A stretch of DNA of 64,000 nt, taken from Microscillaceae bacterium. GTDB taxonomy: Bacteria > Bacteroidota > Bacteroidia > Cytophagales > Microscillaceae. The position numbers and the translations under genes are program-made. Below are positions 36,305 through 46,240 of this stretch, in pieces (position 1 is the stretch's first letter; each line of letters opens with the position of its first letter). The notes beneath the pieces were generated by a model, which searched no databases, was not told where the DNA came from, and worked only from the letters and a program-made list of their open reading frames with translations. The DNA lies in contig DMXI01000669.1 of NCBI GenBank assembly GCA_003483885.1, positions 1 to 64,000 on the forward strand, in the 5' to 3' direction.

Positions 36305-37375
36305 TTACTTCTCCTCTTCGTATTTGCCAAAAAAGAGATTACCACTGCTACTCATGGCTCTTACAAAGGTTTTGTTGCCGTTGCGGTTGACGTATTTTTT
36401 GCCATGACGGTCTTCTCCTATTTTTATACTTCCAGAATTAGAGCGTAAGTCATAGTCTAGCTTATTAAGTTTGTTCTTGAGTTTCATTTTGATGTAACCA
36501 GAGGAGCTTTGCAACCTGGATTGATTTACAAACAAAACTCCTTCTCCGATAATGCTCCCTGAATTGGCTTGAAGGTCCATGGTACCATGGACATTTTTTA
36601 AGCGAATTGTACCAACGTAATTCCGGGCGTATACTTCTCCTACATAGTCGTATATCCTGAGCGTACCCTGATGGCTGTGGAGTCTTAGTTTTCCTTTGCC
36701 ACCAATCACCCGAATGGTAGACTGATGACAAGAGGCATCAAGGCTTGCCCTTACATTGATCCAGCGTTGTGATCCTTGATGGTTTTTGGCGTTGATCTGA
36801 TTGGCTTTGGCATCAATCAATTTAAAATAACCTGAATGGGAATTGAAATTTACTTCCTGACTGTTGAGGTTTTCTACCTTGATATTGCCCGAAAAACTTT
36901 TGAATTGTGCAAACTTAGCATTGACGTATTGGGCTTTGATGGCCCCACCGCGGGTTTCCAGCTTTGTATAATCTCCACTAAGTCCAAAAGCATAGATACT
37001 GCCGGAGCTACTGCGTACTTTGACATTGGTTTGAGGAGGGATTTTAAACATCAACCGGCTTTCGTTGATGCTTGAGCCACGATGTCTACCCTCTAGCCAG
37101 ACTTTGAGCTTATTGCCGTATACTTTATGACGAAATGTATAAGGAGAGTGTACTCGTTTGGTCTTTTTTTCGGTACTAATTTCGCCAAAGAATTCTACTC
37201 GGCCGTTTTCACTGATGGCTCCTATCTCTACTCTGCAAAAGGCGGCATCTACTTCAATTTGCTTGATATTGGCGTAGCCAGTATCTATGCGGGCAATGAT
37301 GTTTTGAGCAGAGACCTGGGTACTAAACAAGAGCAGCAGAATACTTAGATAATGGGTTACGGGTTTGAATATCAT
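36305..37375 (-). CDS. DUF4097-like beta-repeat secreted protein, paralogue 1
   Basis: This is a 356-residue exported protein with a signal peptide ending STQVSAQ. The body is a series of short strands, each ending in a Ser-Gly turn (SSGSIYAF, HSGYFKL, HQGSQRW, NSGSIIGEG), in the manner of DUF4097 and adhesin-like head domains. It shares IARIDT-Y, FCRVEIGA, KMKLKN and RNGN with the two paralogues upstream. In this copy the turn residues vary more (His, Tyr, Ala). The function is unknown; it may be an envelope or adhesive beta-solenoid. It is the last of three in the array. Confidence 0.75.
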   Translation of the reverse strand: MIFKPVTHYLSILLLLFSTQVSAQNIIARIDTGYANIKQIEVDAAFCRVEIGAISENGRVEFFGEISTEKKTKRVHSPYTFRHKVYGNKLKVWLEGRHRGSSINESRLMFKIPPQTNVKVRSSSGSIYAFGLSGDYTKLETRGGAIKAQYVNAKFAQFKSFSGNIKVENLNSQEVNFNSHSGYFKLIDAKANQINAKNHQGSQRWINVRASLDASCHQSTIRVIGGKGKLRLHSHQGTLRIYDYVGEVYARNYVGTIRLKNVHGTMDLQANSGSIIGEGVLFVNQSRLQSSSGYIKMKLKNKLNKLDYDLRSNSGSIKIGEDRHGKKYVNRNGNKTFVRAMSSSGNLFFGKYEEEK

Positions 37376-37446
37376 AATTTTTCTTTTCTATGGTATATGG
37401 GTTGTATAATAGACTTCCCAAATACAAAAATGTTGCATCCTGAATA

Positions 37447-37489
37447 TACAAAAAAACGGTAAATTACCTTAAGAGCAATTTACCGTTTT
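37447..37489 (-). terminator. Terminator after DUF4097 paralogue 2
   Basis: AAAACGGTAAATT (37453-37465) pairs with AATTTACCGTTTT (37477-37489). On the minus strand TTTTGTATA follows. Confidence 0.75.
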
Positions 37490-37517
37490 ATGAAATATGG
37501 TTGAGTGACTTTTTTTA

Positions 37518-38600
37518 CTAGTCTCTTCCGCCAAAAGTCAGATAACGTTGACTTCCTGAACGACTGGTACCAGTTACTAAAATTCCGTTACCGTTTCTGA
37601 GCACCAATCTTTTGCCCGAACGTTCGCCGCCTACGCGCAAACCGCCTGAACCAGCTTTAAGGTCAAAATCTAACTTGTTTAAGTCATTTTTAAGCTTCAT
37701 TTTAATGCCACCTGATCCACTCTGAAAATTTGAATTTCCGGTGAGTAATACGCCATCACCCGAAATGCCTCCAGAGCGCGTGGTGAGGTCTAGCATTCCC
37801 TGGATGTTGTTGAGACGAATGCCGCCCGATCCGGCTTTAGCTTTTACATTCCCGGTTACATTGGCTACTCTAATGGTTCCTGAACTGGTTCTTACATTGA
37901 GGTTGCCTTTTATGCCATCTATTTTGATTCCACCCGACCCGGCTTGAGTCATAAATTCACCGTTTACGTTGGCCCAACGCTGGCTTCCTGAACTAGTGCG
38001 CGCTGTAATGGTTTTGCCGCTTAGGTTTTCTATTTTTAGGCCACCCGATCCGGTTTTGAACTCAAGGGTTTCGCCGCCAATATTTTCGCCAGACATGCTT
38101 CCCGAGCCTGTTTTCATGTATACCTTAGAGGAATTTACATTTTCGGCTTTTACACTACCCGAGCCAGCTGCTAAATGAGTAATGGCGCCATTGAGGCTAT
38201 AACCACGCACGCTTCCTGAACCGTTTTCTACCACTACATTTACTCCTCGAGGAATTTTGAACAAAATCCGGCTGCGGTTGATAATACTGATACCAATGCC
38301 AAAAGAAGATTTACCTTCTAACCAAACTTTGAGTGTATTGCCCTCTTTTTGGTGCATAAATTTATATTTTCCTCGGTCGTGGTTTCCAGTAATTTCACCA
38401 AAAAACTCTACTTTATCGGTACTGCTGACGGCACCTACTTCTACCCGGCAAAATCTACCCTTTACCTCTAGGTTTTTGATGCCTGTATAACTAGTGTCTA
38501 TCTGGGCAATGATGTTTTGTGCCTGGGCAGAAAAACTATAAAAAGTTAGAAAGCAAAATACCAGGGTAATGGCCCAAAGCAAGTATTTTATTTTATTCAT
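37518..38600 (-). CDS. DUF4097-like beta-repeat secreted protein, paralogue 2
   Basis: This 360-residue exported protein has a signal ending SFSAQAQ. Its turns are almost uniformly GSGS, GSGG or SSGS (GSGSVRGY, GSGSMSG, GSGGLKI, SSGSQRW, GSGGIKI). That is the most regular of the three paralogues. Alignment of the ends (IAQIDTSYTGIKNLEVKG with FCRVEVGA; RLVLRNGNG with SGSQRYLTF) shows common origin with its neighbours. DUF4097 proteins are often co-encoded with envelope stress sensors, but none is visible here. Confidence 0.78.
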   Translation of the reverse strand: MNKIKYLLWAITLVFCFLTFYSFSAQAQNIIAQIDTSYTGIKNLEVKGRFCRVEVGAVSSTDKVEFFGEITGNHDRGKYKFMHQKEGNTLKVWLEGKSSFGIGISIINRSRILFKIPRGVNVVVENGSGSVRGYSLNGAITHLAAGSGSVKAENVNSSKVYMKTGSGSMSGENIGGETLEFKTGSGGLKIENLSGKTITARTSSGSQRWANVNGEFMTQAGSGGIKIDGIKGNLNVRTSSGTIRVANVTGNVKAKAGSGGIRLNNIQGMLDLTTRSGGISGDGVLLTGNSNFQSGSGGIKMKLKNDLNKLDFDLKAGSGGLRVGGERSGKRLVLRNGNGILVTGTSRSGSQRYLTFGGRD

Positions 38601-38686
38601 AATTTTGAGTGTTATATGGTAATGTATAATGAGTTTTCTTGCTGCATATTAAAGGATTTATTGAATTTTGTAAACCTTTCGAATGG

Positions 38687-39595
38687 TTATTTTCCAGTAA
38701 AGGCTTCATAGCGTTGGCTTCCGGCACTGCTAATGCCCTTGACCATAATGTTTTGGCCATTTCTCAGGATAACTCTTTTACGGTAGCGATCCTCTCCGAT
38801 CCAAAGTTTGGCCGCACTGGCTCTTAGGTCAAAGTTTAACTTTTTAAGATCGTTAGAAAACTTCATTCTTATTCTACCCGCAGAGGTTTTAAAGGTAGAG
38901 TTACTGGTCAATAATACTTGTTCACCAATGATGGCCGCCGCACTGGTTTTGAGTTGAAGTCCTCCTTCTACGTTTTTGAGGCGAATGCCTCCTGCCGAAG
39001 TGCGAATGTGCAGGTCACCTTTTACATTTACGGCTTTGACCATCCCCGAAGTGGCCCGCGCACCTATGGCGGCGGTTACATTGTGTAAACGAATACCTCC
39101 TGAGGTACTTTTGGTGATGATTTTTTGAGCTTGTACATCTTTAAGGTTGATCATTCCTGAAGTAGTACGTAAACGATGTTCTTGCCCCTTGAGATTAGAA
39201 GCAAAGATACCTCCCGAGGTGTTTCTAATATCCAATTCTATAGTAGCAGGTACCTTAAAGTGTAAGTAGCTTTTGGTAGCCAAAGTAGCCGAGTTTTCTG
39301 ATAAATCGTCGATCCAAACCCGCAGTGTCTTGCCTATTTTTTCGTGCATAATCTCAAAGCGGCTCTTGCGATTGAACCCCCGAATTTTGCCCTCCATTGC
39401 TACATTATTGCCATTGTCTACAGTTTCTATTTTTACCCTACAAAACCTCCCTTTTACCTCTAATCGCTCAATATCGGCATAAGTGGTGTCTACAAAAGGA
39501 TATTTTTTGTTTTGGGCCTGGCTTGAGTAACTGTAGCCAATCAATATCATAAGGGTAAGCAAGCTACCCCACCATAAGTATTGCGTTTGTTTCAT
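38687..39595 (-). CDS. DUF4097-like beta-repeat secreted protein, paralogue 3
   Basis: This is a 302-residue exported protein, the shortest of the three, with a signal ending SYSSQAQ. The turns are Thr-Ser or Ala-Ser (TSGGIFA, TSGMINL, TSGGIRL, TSAGGIRL, SAAAIIG). It shares the FCRVKIE N-terminal block, KMKF/RMKFSN, IGEDRYRKRV and SAGSQRYEAF with the others. The order on the minus strand is 3, 2, 1. Spacing of 86-142 bases suggests co-transcription, partly ended by the terminator after copy 2. Confidence 0.75.
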   Translation of the reverse strand: MKQTQYLWWGSLLTLMILIGYSYSSQAQNKKYPFVDTTYADIERLEVKGRFCRVKIETVDNGNNVAMEGKIRGFNRKSRFEIMHEKIGKTLRVWIDDLSENSATLATKSYLHFKVPATIELDIRNTSGGIFASNLKGQEHRLRTTSGMINLKDVQAQKIITKSTSGGIRLHNVTAAIGARATSGMVKAVNVKGDLHIRTSAGGIRLKNVEGGLQLKTSAAAIIGEQVLLTSNSTFKTSAGRIRMKFSNDLKKLNFDLRASAAKLWIGEDRYRKRVILRNGQNIMVKGISSAGSQRYEAFTGK

Positions 39596-39758
39596 ATGGT
39601 TTCGTTTTTAGTTGTGTAAAGGGTATATGGTCAATTTTCTTGTGAGACACCACCATGCGTGGCAAAGGTTGCATCGTGGCTTAATTTTTTTCACAAGAGG
39701 GTAGCTTTTCACAAAGCCAGGAAATTTGGCAGTCAAATAATTGTAAAAAAACGAACCT

Positions 39759-40619
39759 TTACAAGGCATTGATAATGGCTGTAACAAAGCGAGTTGTAGC
39801 CTCAGAATCACGGTCCAAAAACAATTCAGGTTCAATCAATTCAAGTTCCATTAATAGAAAATTCCCTTCTACCACTACACCATCTACTCGGGCATATAGC
39901 AATTCCTCTCCGTGAATATCTACAATATTTTGTGCCTGATGAATCACAAACGGGGGAGGAGTTTCGGCCAAGGCTTGCCCACCAAATTCTGATTGTACCC
40001 TAAATTCTTGATTTTTAGGAACCTTTCTCACCGAATGACTGTACTTGCCTCCAAAAAACATCAAAGACCACTCTCCTTCAGTTTGTATTTGAGGTAAAAA
40101 TGCTTGCACTAATACATCTGTTTCCTGTACAAGGTCTTCCAGCTTAGATTGATAATCACTGGCTTCTGTTTGGGCTAATTTATAGGTTTTATAGGCACTG
40201 GCTGATATGGCAGGTTTAATGATGCCCTGTTGCCAGTTTTGTTGGCTTAACATTTCGGTGATAGATACCACACTATTTTGCCTAACAAATACCGTAGGCA
40301 CAATGGCTATACCTTGTGCTGCCAAATGCTCCAGATAAAATTTATGGCTGTTTGCTTTCATCACTTCTATTGTATTGCACACCTTTATTCCAAGGTTTTG
40401 CAACTGGTCTAACCACTTAATAAAAGCCTCATATTTTTTGAAATAATCCCACACACTACGAATAATCACCAAATCGTATTGCTGCCAATTAATAGAAGTA
40501 TCAGTCCAAACTACTGGTTGGGTATCAAAGCCTTTTTGGGCTAATTCTTTTACAATAGATTGTTCAGCAGGGATCAATTCGGGTATTCGTGCACAAGTGG
40601 CAATCGCTATTTTTTTCAT
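39759..40619 (-). CDS. ATP-grasp family protein (glutathione synthetase-like domain)
   Basis: This is a 286-residue cytoplasmic enzyme. The N-terminal preATP-grasp domain has MKKIAIATCARIP and VIIRSVWDYF. The ATP-grasp region includes GIIKPAISASAYKTYKL, a VQAFLPQIQTEGEWSLMFFGG segment and the C-terminal metal-binding blocks FLLMELELIEPELFL. It should ligate a carboxylate to an amine or thiol with ATP. The product is unknown, and the lack of partner enzymes leaves it open. It may act in peptide or thiol biosynthesis. Confidence 0.78.
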   Translation of the reverse strand: MKKIAIATCARIPELIPAEQSIVKELAQKGFDTQPVVWTDTSINWQQYDLVIIRSVWDYFKKYEAFIKWLDQLQNLGIKVCNTIEVMKANSHKFYLEHLAAQGIAIVPTVFVRQNSVVSITEMLSQQNWQQGIIKPAISASAYKTYKLAQTEASDYQSKLEDLVQETDVLVQAFLPQIQTEGEWSLMFFGGKYSHSVRKVPKNQEFRVQSEFGGQALAETPPPFVIHQAQNIVDIHGEELLYARVDGVVVEGNFLLMELELIEPELFLDRDSEATTRFVTAIINAL

Positions 40620-40764
40620 GACTTTATAGTTTTAGAACTTGTCTGAGCTTTTGGCGGGTAAGGTAAGCACAAAAATGTAAACACTTATTTGTAAATGGGG
40701 TTTATTAAAATGACTTAGAGTCACAATAATCAAGGTAAATTCTTACACAAACCATAGTTTATCA

Positions 40765-41505
40765 ATGATGAAATTATCTAAGCTTTATTTTCTAACTCTC
40801 TTTATTTTATTGAGTTTGTGGTCTTGCTCTAAAAGCAATGATGAGCCAACTCCAGATACCAACACCGGAATTCCAGCCAATGCTCAATTGAGTAGTGTAA
40901 CTGAAGCCACCGATTCGCAAGGCAACCAATATTCAGTAGGTTTTGACCAAGCCTCTGGCAACAACCAAAACCCTTTTGTGATTAAAAAGGACAGTCAGGG
41001 CAATCAGGTTTGGAAAGTGACCCACGAAAATACTGGAGTAGATGGCCGAGGGGTATTGTTGGCCATTGATAGCAACGACAATCCCTGGGTAGTGTTTACC
41101 GTAGATGGAGGCAGCAACGACGGAGGATACATTACCAAAAAACAAGTAGATGCCAATGCATTTTCGGGAGTGTTTATGAATAGCTACGGGAGTGGGGGAG
41201 GCCCCAAAGCATCGGTGATAGCTCTGCTTGATCCAGCCAATGGAAATATTAAAAAGGGCACTTTTATGGCGGCGCGCCTGACCAGTGGCAATACCAATAC
41301 CCTCAACATTACCCAAATAGGATTCAACGATGGCAATGTAGCCTTTGAGATTTCTTCAGCGGCCTGGCCTCCTGGTACAGGCACCAGCTATGAGCGATTT
41401 CCCAACATTACCGATAATGATCGGGTAAATGGCGCTTTCAAGATTTATTATGAAATAAAAACCGACCTATCGGAGATCGTAGTGGCCAACTTGTTGACCC
41501 AATAG
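40765..41505 (+). CDS. Hypothetical lipoprotein, 246 residues
   Basis: The N-terminal hydrophobic stretch ends LWSC (about Cys21), followed by a Ser/Asp/Thr-rich linker typical of exported lipoproteins. The rest contains beta-propeller-like text (TDSQGNQYSVGF, IKKDSQGNQVWKV, AIDSNDNPWVVFT). That suggests repeated SBBP-type strands. It is likely anchored in the outer membrane. The function is unknown. Confidence 0.65.
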   Translation: MMKLSKLYFLTLFILLSLWSCSKSNDEPTPDTNTGIPANAQLSSVTEATDSQGNQYSVGFDQASGNNQNPFVIKKDSQGNQVWKVTHENTGVDGRGVLLAIDSNDNPWVVFTVDGGSNDGGYITKKQVDANAFSGVFMNSYGSGGGPKASVIALLDPANGNIKKGTFMAARLTSGNTNTLNITQIGFNDGNVAFEISSAAWPPGTGTSYERFPNITDNDRVNGAFKIYYEIKTDLSEIVVANLLTQ

Positions 41506-41519
41506 ATCGCTTATTTGAG

Positions 41520-41560
41520 ATCATAGACTAGTCTGCCCTCTACGGTGCTGAGTCTATGAT
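41520..41560. terminator. Weak inverted repeat at a convergent junction
   Basis: ATCATAGACT (41520-41529) pairs with AGTCTATGAT (41551-41560). The minus-strand stop at 41540 falls in the loop. It could stop both transcripts; no T-run is present. Confidence 0.35.
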
Positions 41561-42421
41561 TTCTCCCAAATTAATTTGCCTCACGCTTTTGATCACATTT
41601 TTCTTAAATGCCTGATTCTTATCATCGCATACATTATCGACACATTTGGCAATTAATGCAGTGTCTAGTTTAGCATTATTGGCTAATTCTTGATGGATTT
41701 TCTGGATAACTTTCTGACGTTGTTGGCGAGTTAAATCCATTGATGCTCTGAGTACCCCACCTTTGACCAACCACGCTGTTCCAAAAGCAATTAAGGCGAC
41801 GGTTTCGCAAATAAAAACCGTATTGCGAAGCATGCATTCTTTTAGACCAGGCACAAAGGAAAGGATCATCAGGATCAAACAAATAAAAATGGAAACCCCC
41901 GTAAAGATGTAAAATATATTCCTGCTTTTTTTGCCAGGTAGAAGTTGCTTGTTAGCATTATTGCTTTTGGTAAAACGCCAGACCGAAAAAAGACCCAATA
42001 ATGCAAAAAAACTGCCCCCAGAAATAATGTGAACATATCCTACCCAATCATCTACCCCACAAGTAGGTGTAGGGAAAAAAGCCACCCCCAAGGCACAAAT
42101 ACCTACAGCATTGGCCAACCAGTTGTCTATATTGTCAAGACCTTTGTAAAAAAACATAAATAACGCTACTGCGCACAAAGCACCTACAAACAAATCACGG
42201 GCAGGGGTATGAAAATGGTGACTAATGGAGTCTTGCCAAATGGCTTGCCTACAAGTAAAGTTGTAAGGAGTGATGGTAAGCCCTACAAAGTTTGTGAGGT
42301 AGTTGTACAAGGGTAAAACAATGGGGATCGCAATAGCAATGCACCCGATGGTTTTTCTGATAGAAAGATAAGACAGGGCATAAGAATAATTAGGGGTGTT
42401 TTTGAGCAAAGAGAACCGCAT
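41540..42421 (-). CDS. Multi-pass membrane protein of unknown function
   Basis: This is a 293-residue protein with about six hydrophobic helices (residues 22-45, 78-93, 105-120, 128-150, 172-192, 205-222). A soluble C-terminal tail (about 230-293) is Lys rich, with CVDNVCDDKNQ. The helix pattern FPTPTCGVDDW..HIISGG resembles DUF998-type proteins, but not enough to call. It has its own upstream region divergent from the LytTR gene. Confidence 0.55.
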   Translation of the reverse strand: MRFSLLKNTPNYSYALSYLSIRKTIGCIAIAIPIVLPLYNYLTNFVGLTITPYNFTCRQAIWQDSISHHFHTPARDLFVGALCAVALFMFFYKGLDNIDNWLANAVGICALGVAFFPTPTCGVDDWVGYVHIISGGSFFALLGLFSVWRFTKSNNANKQLLPGKKSRNIFYIFTGVSIFICLILMILSFVPGLKECMLRNTVFICETVALIAFGTAWLVKGGVLRASMDLTRQQRQKVIQKIHQELANNAKLDTALIAKCVDNVCDDKNQAFKKNVIKSVRQINLGEIIDSAP

Positions 42422-42592
42422 ACAACTCTGAGTTTAGTTTGACGATTACTTTTAAGATAAATAACCTTGGTTGGAAGGCCAAGATAATGTAGAGAAACAA
42501 CCTTGCAAAACTGATGAAATGTAGCAAGGCATATGACAAATCCCTTTGACATACAAATGGCTCAATGAAATACATCGTAAAGAATTATTGTT

Positions 42593-42600
42593 TAGATTTG
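42593..42600 (+). promoter_or_regulatory. TAnnTTTG -7 element upstream of the LytTR gene
   Basis: TAGATTTG lies 36 bases before the ATG at 42637. No convincing TTTG is at the usual distance. Confidence 0.35.
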
Positions 42601-42636
42601 CGCCCCTAAGTATAATTATTACTCAAGTCAGGCCTT

Positions 42637-43524
42637 ATGCGTGCCATTCGCTACCTTCAAAACATATTTCAACAACCTTTTCCGCAGAAAATGGACTACC
42701 GCGTCCATTTTATAGACGTTTTAGGAATGAGCTTTATCATCAGTTTTGTATTGCTTGTATTTCAACCCTTCGGAATGAGTAATTTAGAAAACCCCAGGAG
42801 GTTTTGGGTAGGGTTAGGTTTTGGTGGAGTCAGTTTTTTGATGGGGCAGCTCAGCTACCTTTGGGTGTTGGTTCGGCCTCGTTGGTTTACCGAACATACC
42901 TGGACTTTAGGCCGAGAATTTCTTTGGGCTACCTATGTTTTTTTGGCAGGAGCGTTGGGCATCATGGCAGGAGGACAGCTTATGATTCCTGAAGAAAAGC
43001 TGTTTGATCAATTTGGGATGGTACTGTTGATTACCATCGCCGTAGGGCTTTTTCCTTATTTATTGATGGTCTACATCAACCATAATCGCTGCTTGAGGCG
43101 TTATCTTTTAGAAGCCCAACAACTCGAAACTGAGCTAAAGAAGGCTGAAGTAACGATGACCCCAAGTGATCCTATCTTATCTTTTACGGATGAGGCAGAT
43201 TTATTACCTCCCATTCATCGCTCGCAGTGGCTATTTCTGGAGGCAGAGGGGAATTATCTCCGTTTGTGGACCCGTAAGAATGGCCAAATCACCGATTATC
43301 GCTTGCGTAACACGATCAAAGACATGCACAAGCGTCTCGAGCAAGAGGCTTCCTGTTTTCAATCTCATCGTGCTTTTTTAATCAATATCCATCAAGTACA
43401 ACATATCGAGGGTAACTCAGCAGGATACCGTCTTCGCCTGGATGCTTCGCTGCCTACAGTGCCCGTTTCCCGAGCCAAAACCCAAGCTTTCCGAGAAGTA
43501 ATGGCTACGATTTCTTCCAATTAA
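42637..43524 (+). CDS. LytTR-domain regulator with four-helix membrane part
   Basis: This is a 295-residue protein. Residues 25-155 hold four hydrophobic helices (FIDVLGMSFIISFVLLVFQP, then three others). The C-terminal about 105 residues form a LytTR DNA-binding domain (WLFLEAEGNYLRLWTRKNG, LRNTIKDMHKRLEQ, SHRAFLINIHQVQHIE). It has no receiver domain, so a membrane stimulus may act directly. It lies 287 bases upstream of a TonB-dependent receptor gene and may control it. Confidence 0.85.
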   Translation: MRAIRYLQNIFQQPFPQKMDYRVHFIDVLGMSFIISFVLLVFQPFGMSNLENPRRFWVGLGFGGVSFLMGQLSYLWVLVRPRWFTEHTWTLGREFLWATYVFLAGALGIMAGGQLMIPEEKLFDQFGMVLLITIAVGLFPYLLMVYINHNRCLRRYLLEAQQLETELKKAEVTMTPSDPILSFTDEADLLPPIHRSQWLFLEAEGNYLRLWTRKNGQITDYRLRNTIKDMHKRLEQEASCFQSHRAFLINIHQVQHIEGNSAGYRLRLDASLPTVPVSRAKTQAFREVMATISSN

Positions 43525-43811
43525 TCTCTCTTTTTATCATTCACTTAAAAATACCCTCCATTCCTTTTTGTATTCTGTCCCTATAGCTTGTATTACATCC
43601 CAAGTAATTGTTTATCAGATGCCTAACCCTCACTTTTGCGTCGTCAAATTTTAACACAGGGCTGGGTTTAGGTGTATAAATTTGCCCCTAATTTCCTTAA
43701 AAAATCAAAACAATTGGGCCAAAGAACGCAAGGGGCAATACCCACCAAAACCGGTATGTTGATTTGAAGATAAATCACAACAATTTTTCTAAGGATTTAA
43801 CTCGAAGCATT

Positions 43812-46181
43812 ATGAAAATGTCGCGTGTACATTTACTGTTTATAATTTTATTCATGGTTTCCTCTCAAATTTGGGCTCAAACCCAAACTATTCGAGGAAG
43901 GGTATTAGACAAACAATCTAAGTTTCCATTAATTGGAGCCAATGTATTGATTGTAGGCTCAAACCCGCTCATAGGGGCGGCTACCGATGTAGATGGTTAT
44001 TTTGTGATTAACAATGTTCCCTTGGGTAGGCATCAGGTGCGAATAACTTATTTGGGATATACCGAACAAACGATTCCGAATGTAATCGTAAATGCGGGTA
44101 AACAAACGGAATTGAATGTTGCCCTGGAGGAATCTATTGAGATGGGCGAAGAAATTGTAATCAAAGCCAAAAAAGATAAAACCCTGACTAACAACGAAAT
44201 GGCTTTGCTCAGCGCCCGAGGTTTTACCATTGAGGAAACGTCTCGTTATGCAGGTAGCCGAAATGACCCTTCACGCATGGCTCAAAATTTTGCTGGAGTG
44301 AGTGGGGCCAACGATAGCCGGAATGACATCATTATTCGGGGTAACTCTCCAGTGGGCTTACTATGGCGACTAGATGGGATCGATATTCCCAACCCAAGCC
44401 ACTTTGGATCATTGGGTACTACGGGTGGGCCAGTGAGTATGTTGAACTATAACACCTTGGCCAATTCAGATTTTTTGACAGGGGCTTTTCCAGCAGATTA
44501 TGGTAATTCGGTGTCGGGTGCTTTTGACCTACAAATGCGTACCGGAAATAAATCCAAGAAAGAATATACCGGACAAATTGGTTTTAATGGCTTTGAGTTG
44601 GGCGCAGAGGGGCCTTTTGCCAAGGGTTCTAATGCCACTTATTTGGTAAATTATCGGTACACAGCTACTCCTGTGTACGATGCCTTAGGCATTAGCCTTG
44701 GTACTGGAGGAGCGCTTCCTATTTATCAGGATTTGTCTTTTAAAATAGATGTACCGACCAAAAAGGCAGGAAGGTTTTCCATGTTTGGGGTAGGGGGGAT
44801 TAGCAACATAGATTTGCTGGATAGCGAAACTGATTTTGATCCTGAAAACTTGTTTAGTCAAAACTCGGAAGATGTGCGCCAAAAAACCAATATGGGAGTG
44901 GTAGGACTAAATCACCTGTATTTTTTTAATAAAAACACGTTTTCTCAGTTGAGTTTGGCGGTTTCCCGCGCCTCAGAGAATGTTACTTTAGACTCAGTGA
45001 TCAGAAACTTGACTACCAAAGCCGTAGAGCAGTTGATTTTTAGTGGTGCACGTGATTTTACTCAAGTAAAATATACCGTTCGTGAACAAATCAACCATAA
45101 ATTCAATGCCCGTAATACCATCAATTTGGGGGTGATATTTGACTGGTATCAGGTAAAAATGATTGATAGTGCTTTGGTAGACAATGGTACCCGTTTTCGT
45201 AGATTCAATGATTTTACAGGCGGTAGTGCTTTGTTGAGAGGATACATTCAGTGGCAGCATCGTTTCAACGAGCGATTGACCTTGAATGCAGGTATGCATT
45301 ACCAACAGTTTTTATTCAACAATACAAACTCGCTGGAACCTCGTTTGGCTTTGAAGTACAAAATTACCCCTACCCAATCTATCGGGGTTGGAGCTGGTAT
45401 GCATAGCCAGCTGCAACCATTGCAGATATATTTCCAGGAACAGAACGGAACCTTAACCAACGAAAACTTAGGATTGACCAAAAGTAATCATTTGGTGTTG
45501 ACTTATGACAACTCGCTTGCGGCAGATTTAAGATTGAAGGTAGAAGCATACTATCAACAACTAAGCAATATTCCAGTGGATCCTAATTTGCCTCAGTTCT
45601 CGATGGCCAATGCGGGTACCGACTTTGGAATCCCATTAAGAGATGGTTTAGTAAGCGAAGGTACAGGTATAAACTATGGCGTGGAGATCACCTTGGAAAA
45701 GTTTTACAGTAAAGGATATTATTTTCTGGTCACCGGCTCTTTCTTTGAGTCAAAATACGAAGGGTTTGACCGGGTAGAGCGTAATACAGCTTTTAATGGC
45801 AATTTTGTAGCCAATGGATTGTTTGGCAAAGAATGGAAAGTGGGTAAAGGAAATGCTTTTACGGTGGATATAAAAACGACTTATGCTGGAGGACGACGAG
45901 TAGTGCCTATTGATTTGGCCGCCTCGCAAACACAAAACCGCGAAGTGCTGATTTATGAACAAGCTTACGAGCAAAAACTAAAAGATTACTTCCGACTAGA
46001 TTTTCGAATTGGTTTTAGGTTAAACGAAAAACGGATCACTCAGGAATGGTTCATCGATATTCAAAACATGACCAACCACCGTAACATCGCTACGAATGCT
46101 TACAGTCCCGTGACCCAAAGTATTTTGACTACCTATCAATTGGGTTGGTTTCCATTGATGCAATGGAGGATTCTTTTTTAA
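43812..46181 (+). CDS. TonB-dependent receptor with carboxypeptidase-like domain
   Basis: The ATG at 43812 is preferred to a TTG at 43764. The 789-residue product has a signal ending SSQIWAQ. A carboxypeptidase-regulatory-like domain (about 20-110) reads RGRVLDKQSKFPLIGANVLI and YFVINNVPLGRHQVRITYLG. The plug (LLWRLDGIDIPNPSHFGSLG) and a 22-strand-type barrel follow. It transports a large ligand across the outer membrane using TonB energy; no SusD partner is beside it. A terminator follows. Confidence 0.9.
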   Translation: MKMSRVHLLFIILFMVSSQIWAQTQTIRGRVLDKQSKFPLIGANVLIVGSNPLIGAATDVDGYFVINNVPLGRHQVRITYLGYTEQTIPNVIVNAGKQTELNVALEESIEMGEEIVIKAKKDKTLTNNEMALLSARGFTIEETSRYAGSRNDPSRMAQNFAGVSGANDSRNDIIIRGNSPVGLLWRLDGIDIPNPSHFGSLGTTGGPVSMLNYNTLANSDFLTGAFPADYGNSVSGAFDLQMRTGNKSKKEYTGQIGFNGFELGAEGPFAKGSNATYLVNYRYTATPVYDALGISLGTGGALPIYQDLSFKIDVPTKKAGRFSMFGVGGISNIDLLDSETDFDPENLFSQNSEDVRQKTNMGVVGLNHLYFFNKNTFSQLSLAVSRASENVTLDSVIRNLTTKAVEQLIFSGARDFTQVKYTVREQINHKFNARNTINLGVIFDWYQVKMIDSALVDNGTRFRRFNDFTGGSALLRGYIQWQHRFNERLTLNAGMHYQQFLFNNTNSLEPRLALKYKITPTQSIGVGAGMHSQLQPLQIYFQEQNGTLTNENLGLTKSNHLVLTYDNSLAADLRLKVEAYYQQLSNIPVDPNLPQFSMANAGTDFGIPLRDGLVSEGTGINYGVEITLEKFYSKGYYFLVTGSFFESKYEGFDRVERNTAFNGNFVANGLFGKEWKVGKGNAFTVDIKTTYAGGRRVVPIDLAASQTQNREVLIYEQAYEQKLKDYFRLDFRIGFRLNEKRITQEWFIDIQNMTNHRNIATNAYSPVTQSILTTYQLGWFPLMQWRILF

Positions 46182-46202
46182 ACTGAACAAATTAGGCAAG
46201 GT

Positions 46203-46240
46203 AAAGGGACGCTCACTCATCGGGTTGTCCCTTTTCTTTT
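46203..46240 (+). terminator. Terminator after the TonB-dependent receptor
   Basis: AAAGGGAC (46203-46210) pairs with GTCCCTTT (46227-46234), the loop is 16 bases, and TCTTTT follows. Confidence 0.6.
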
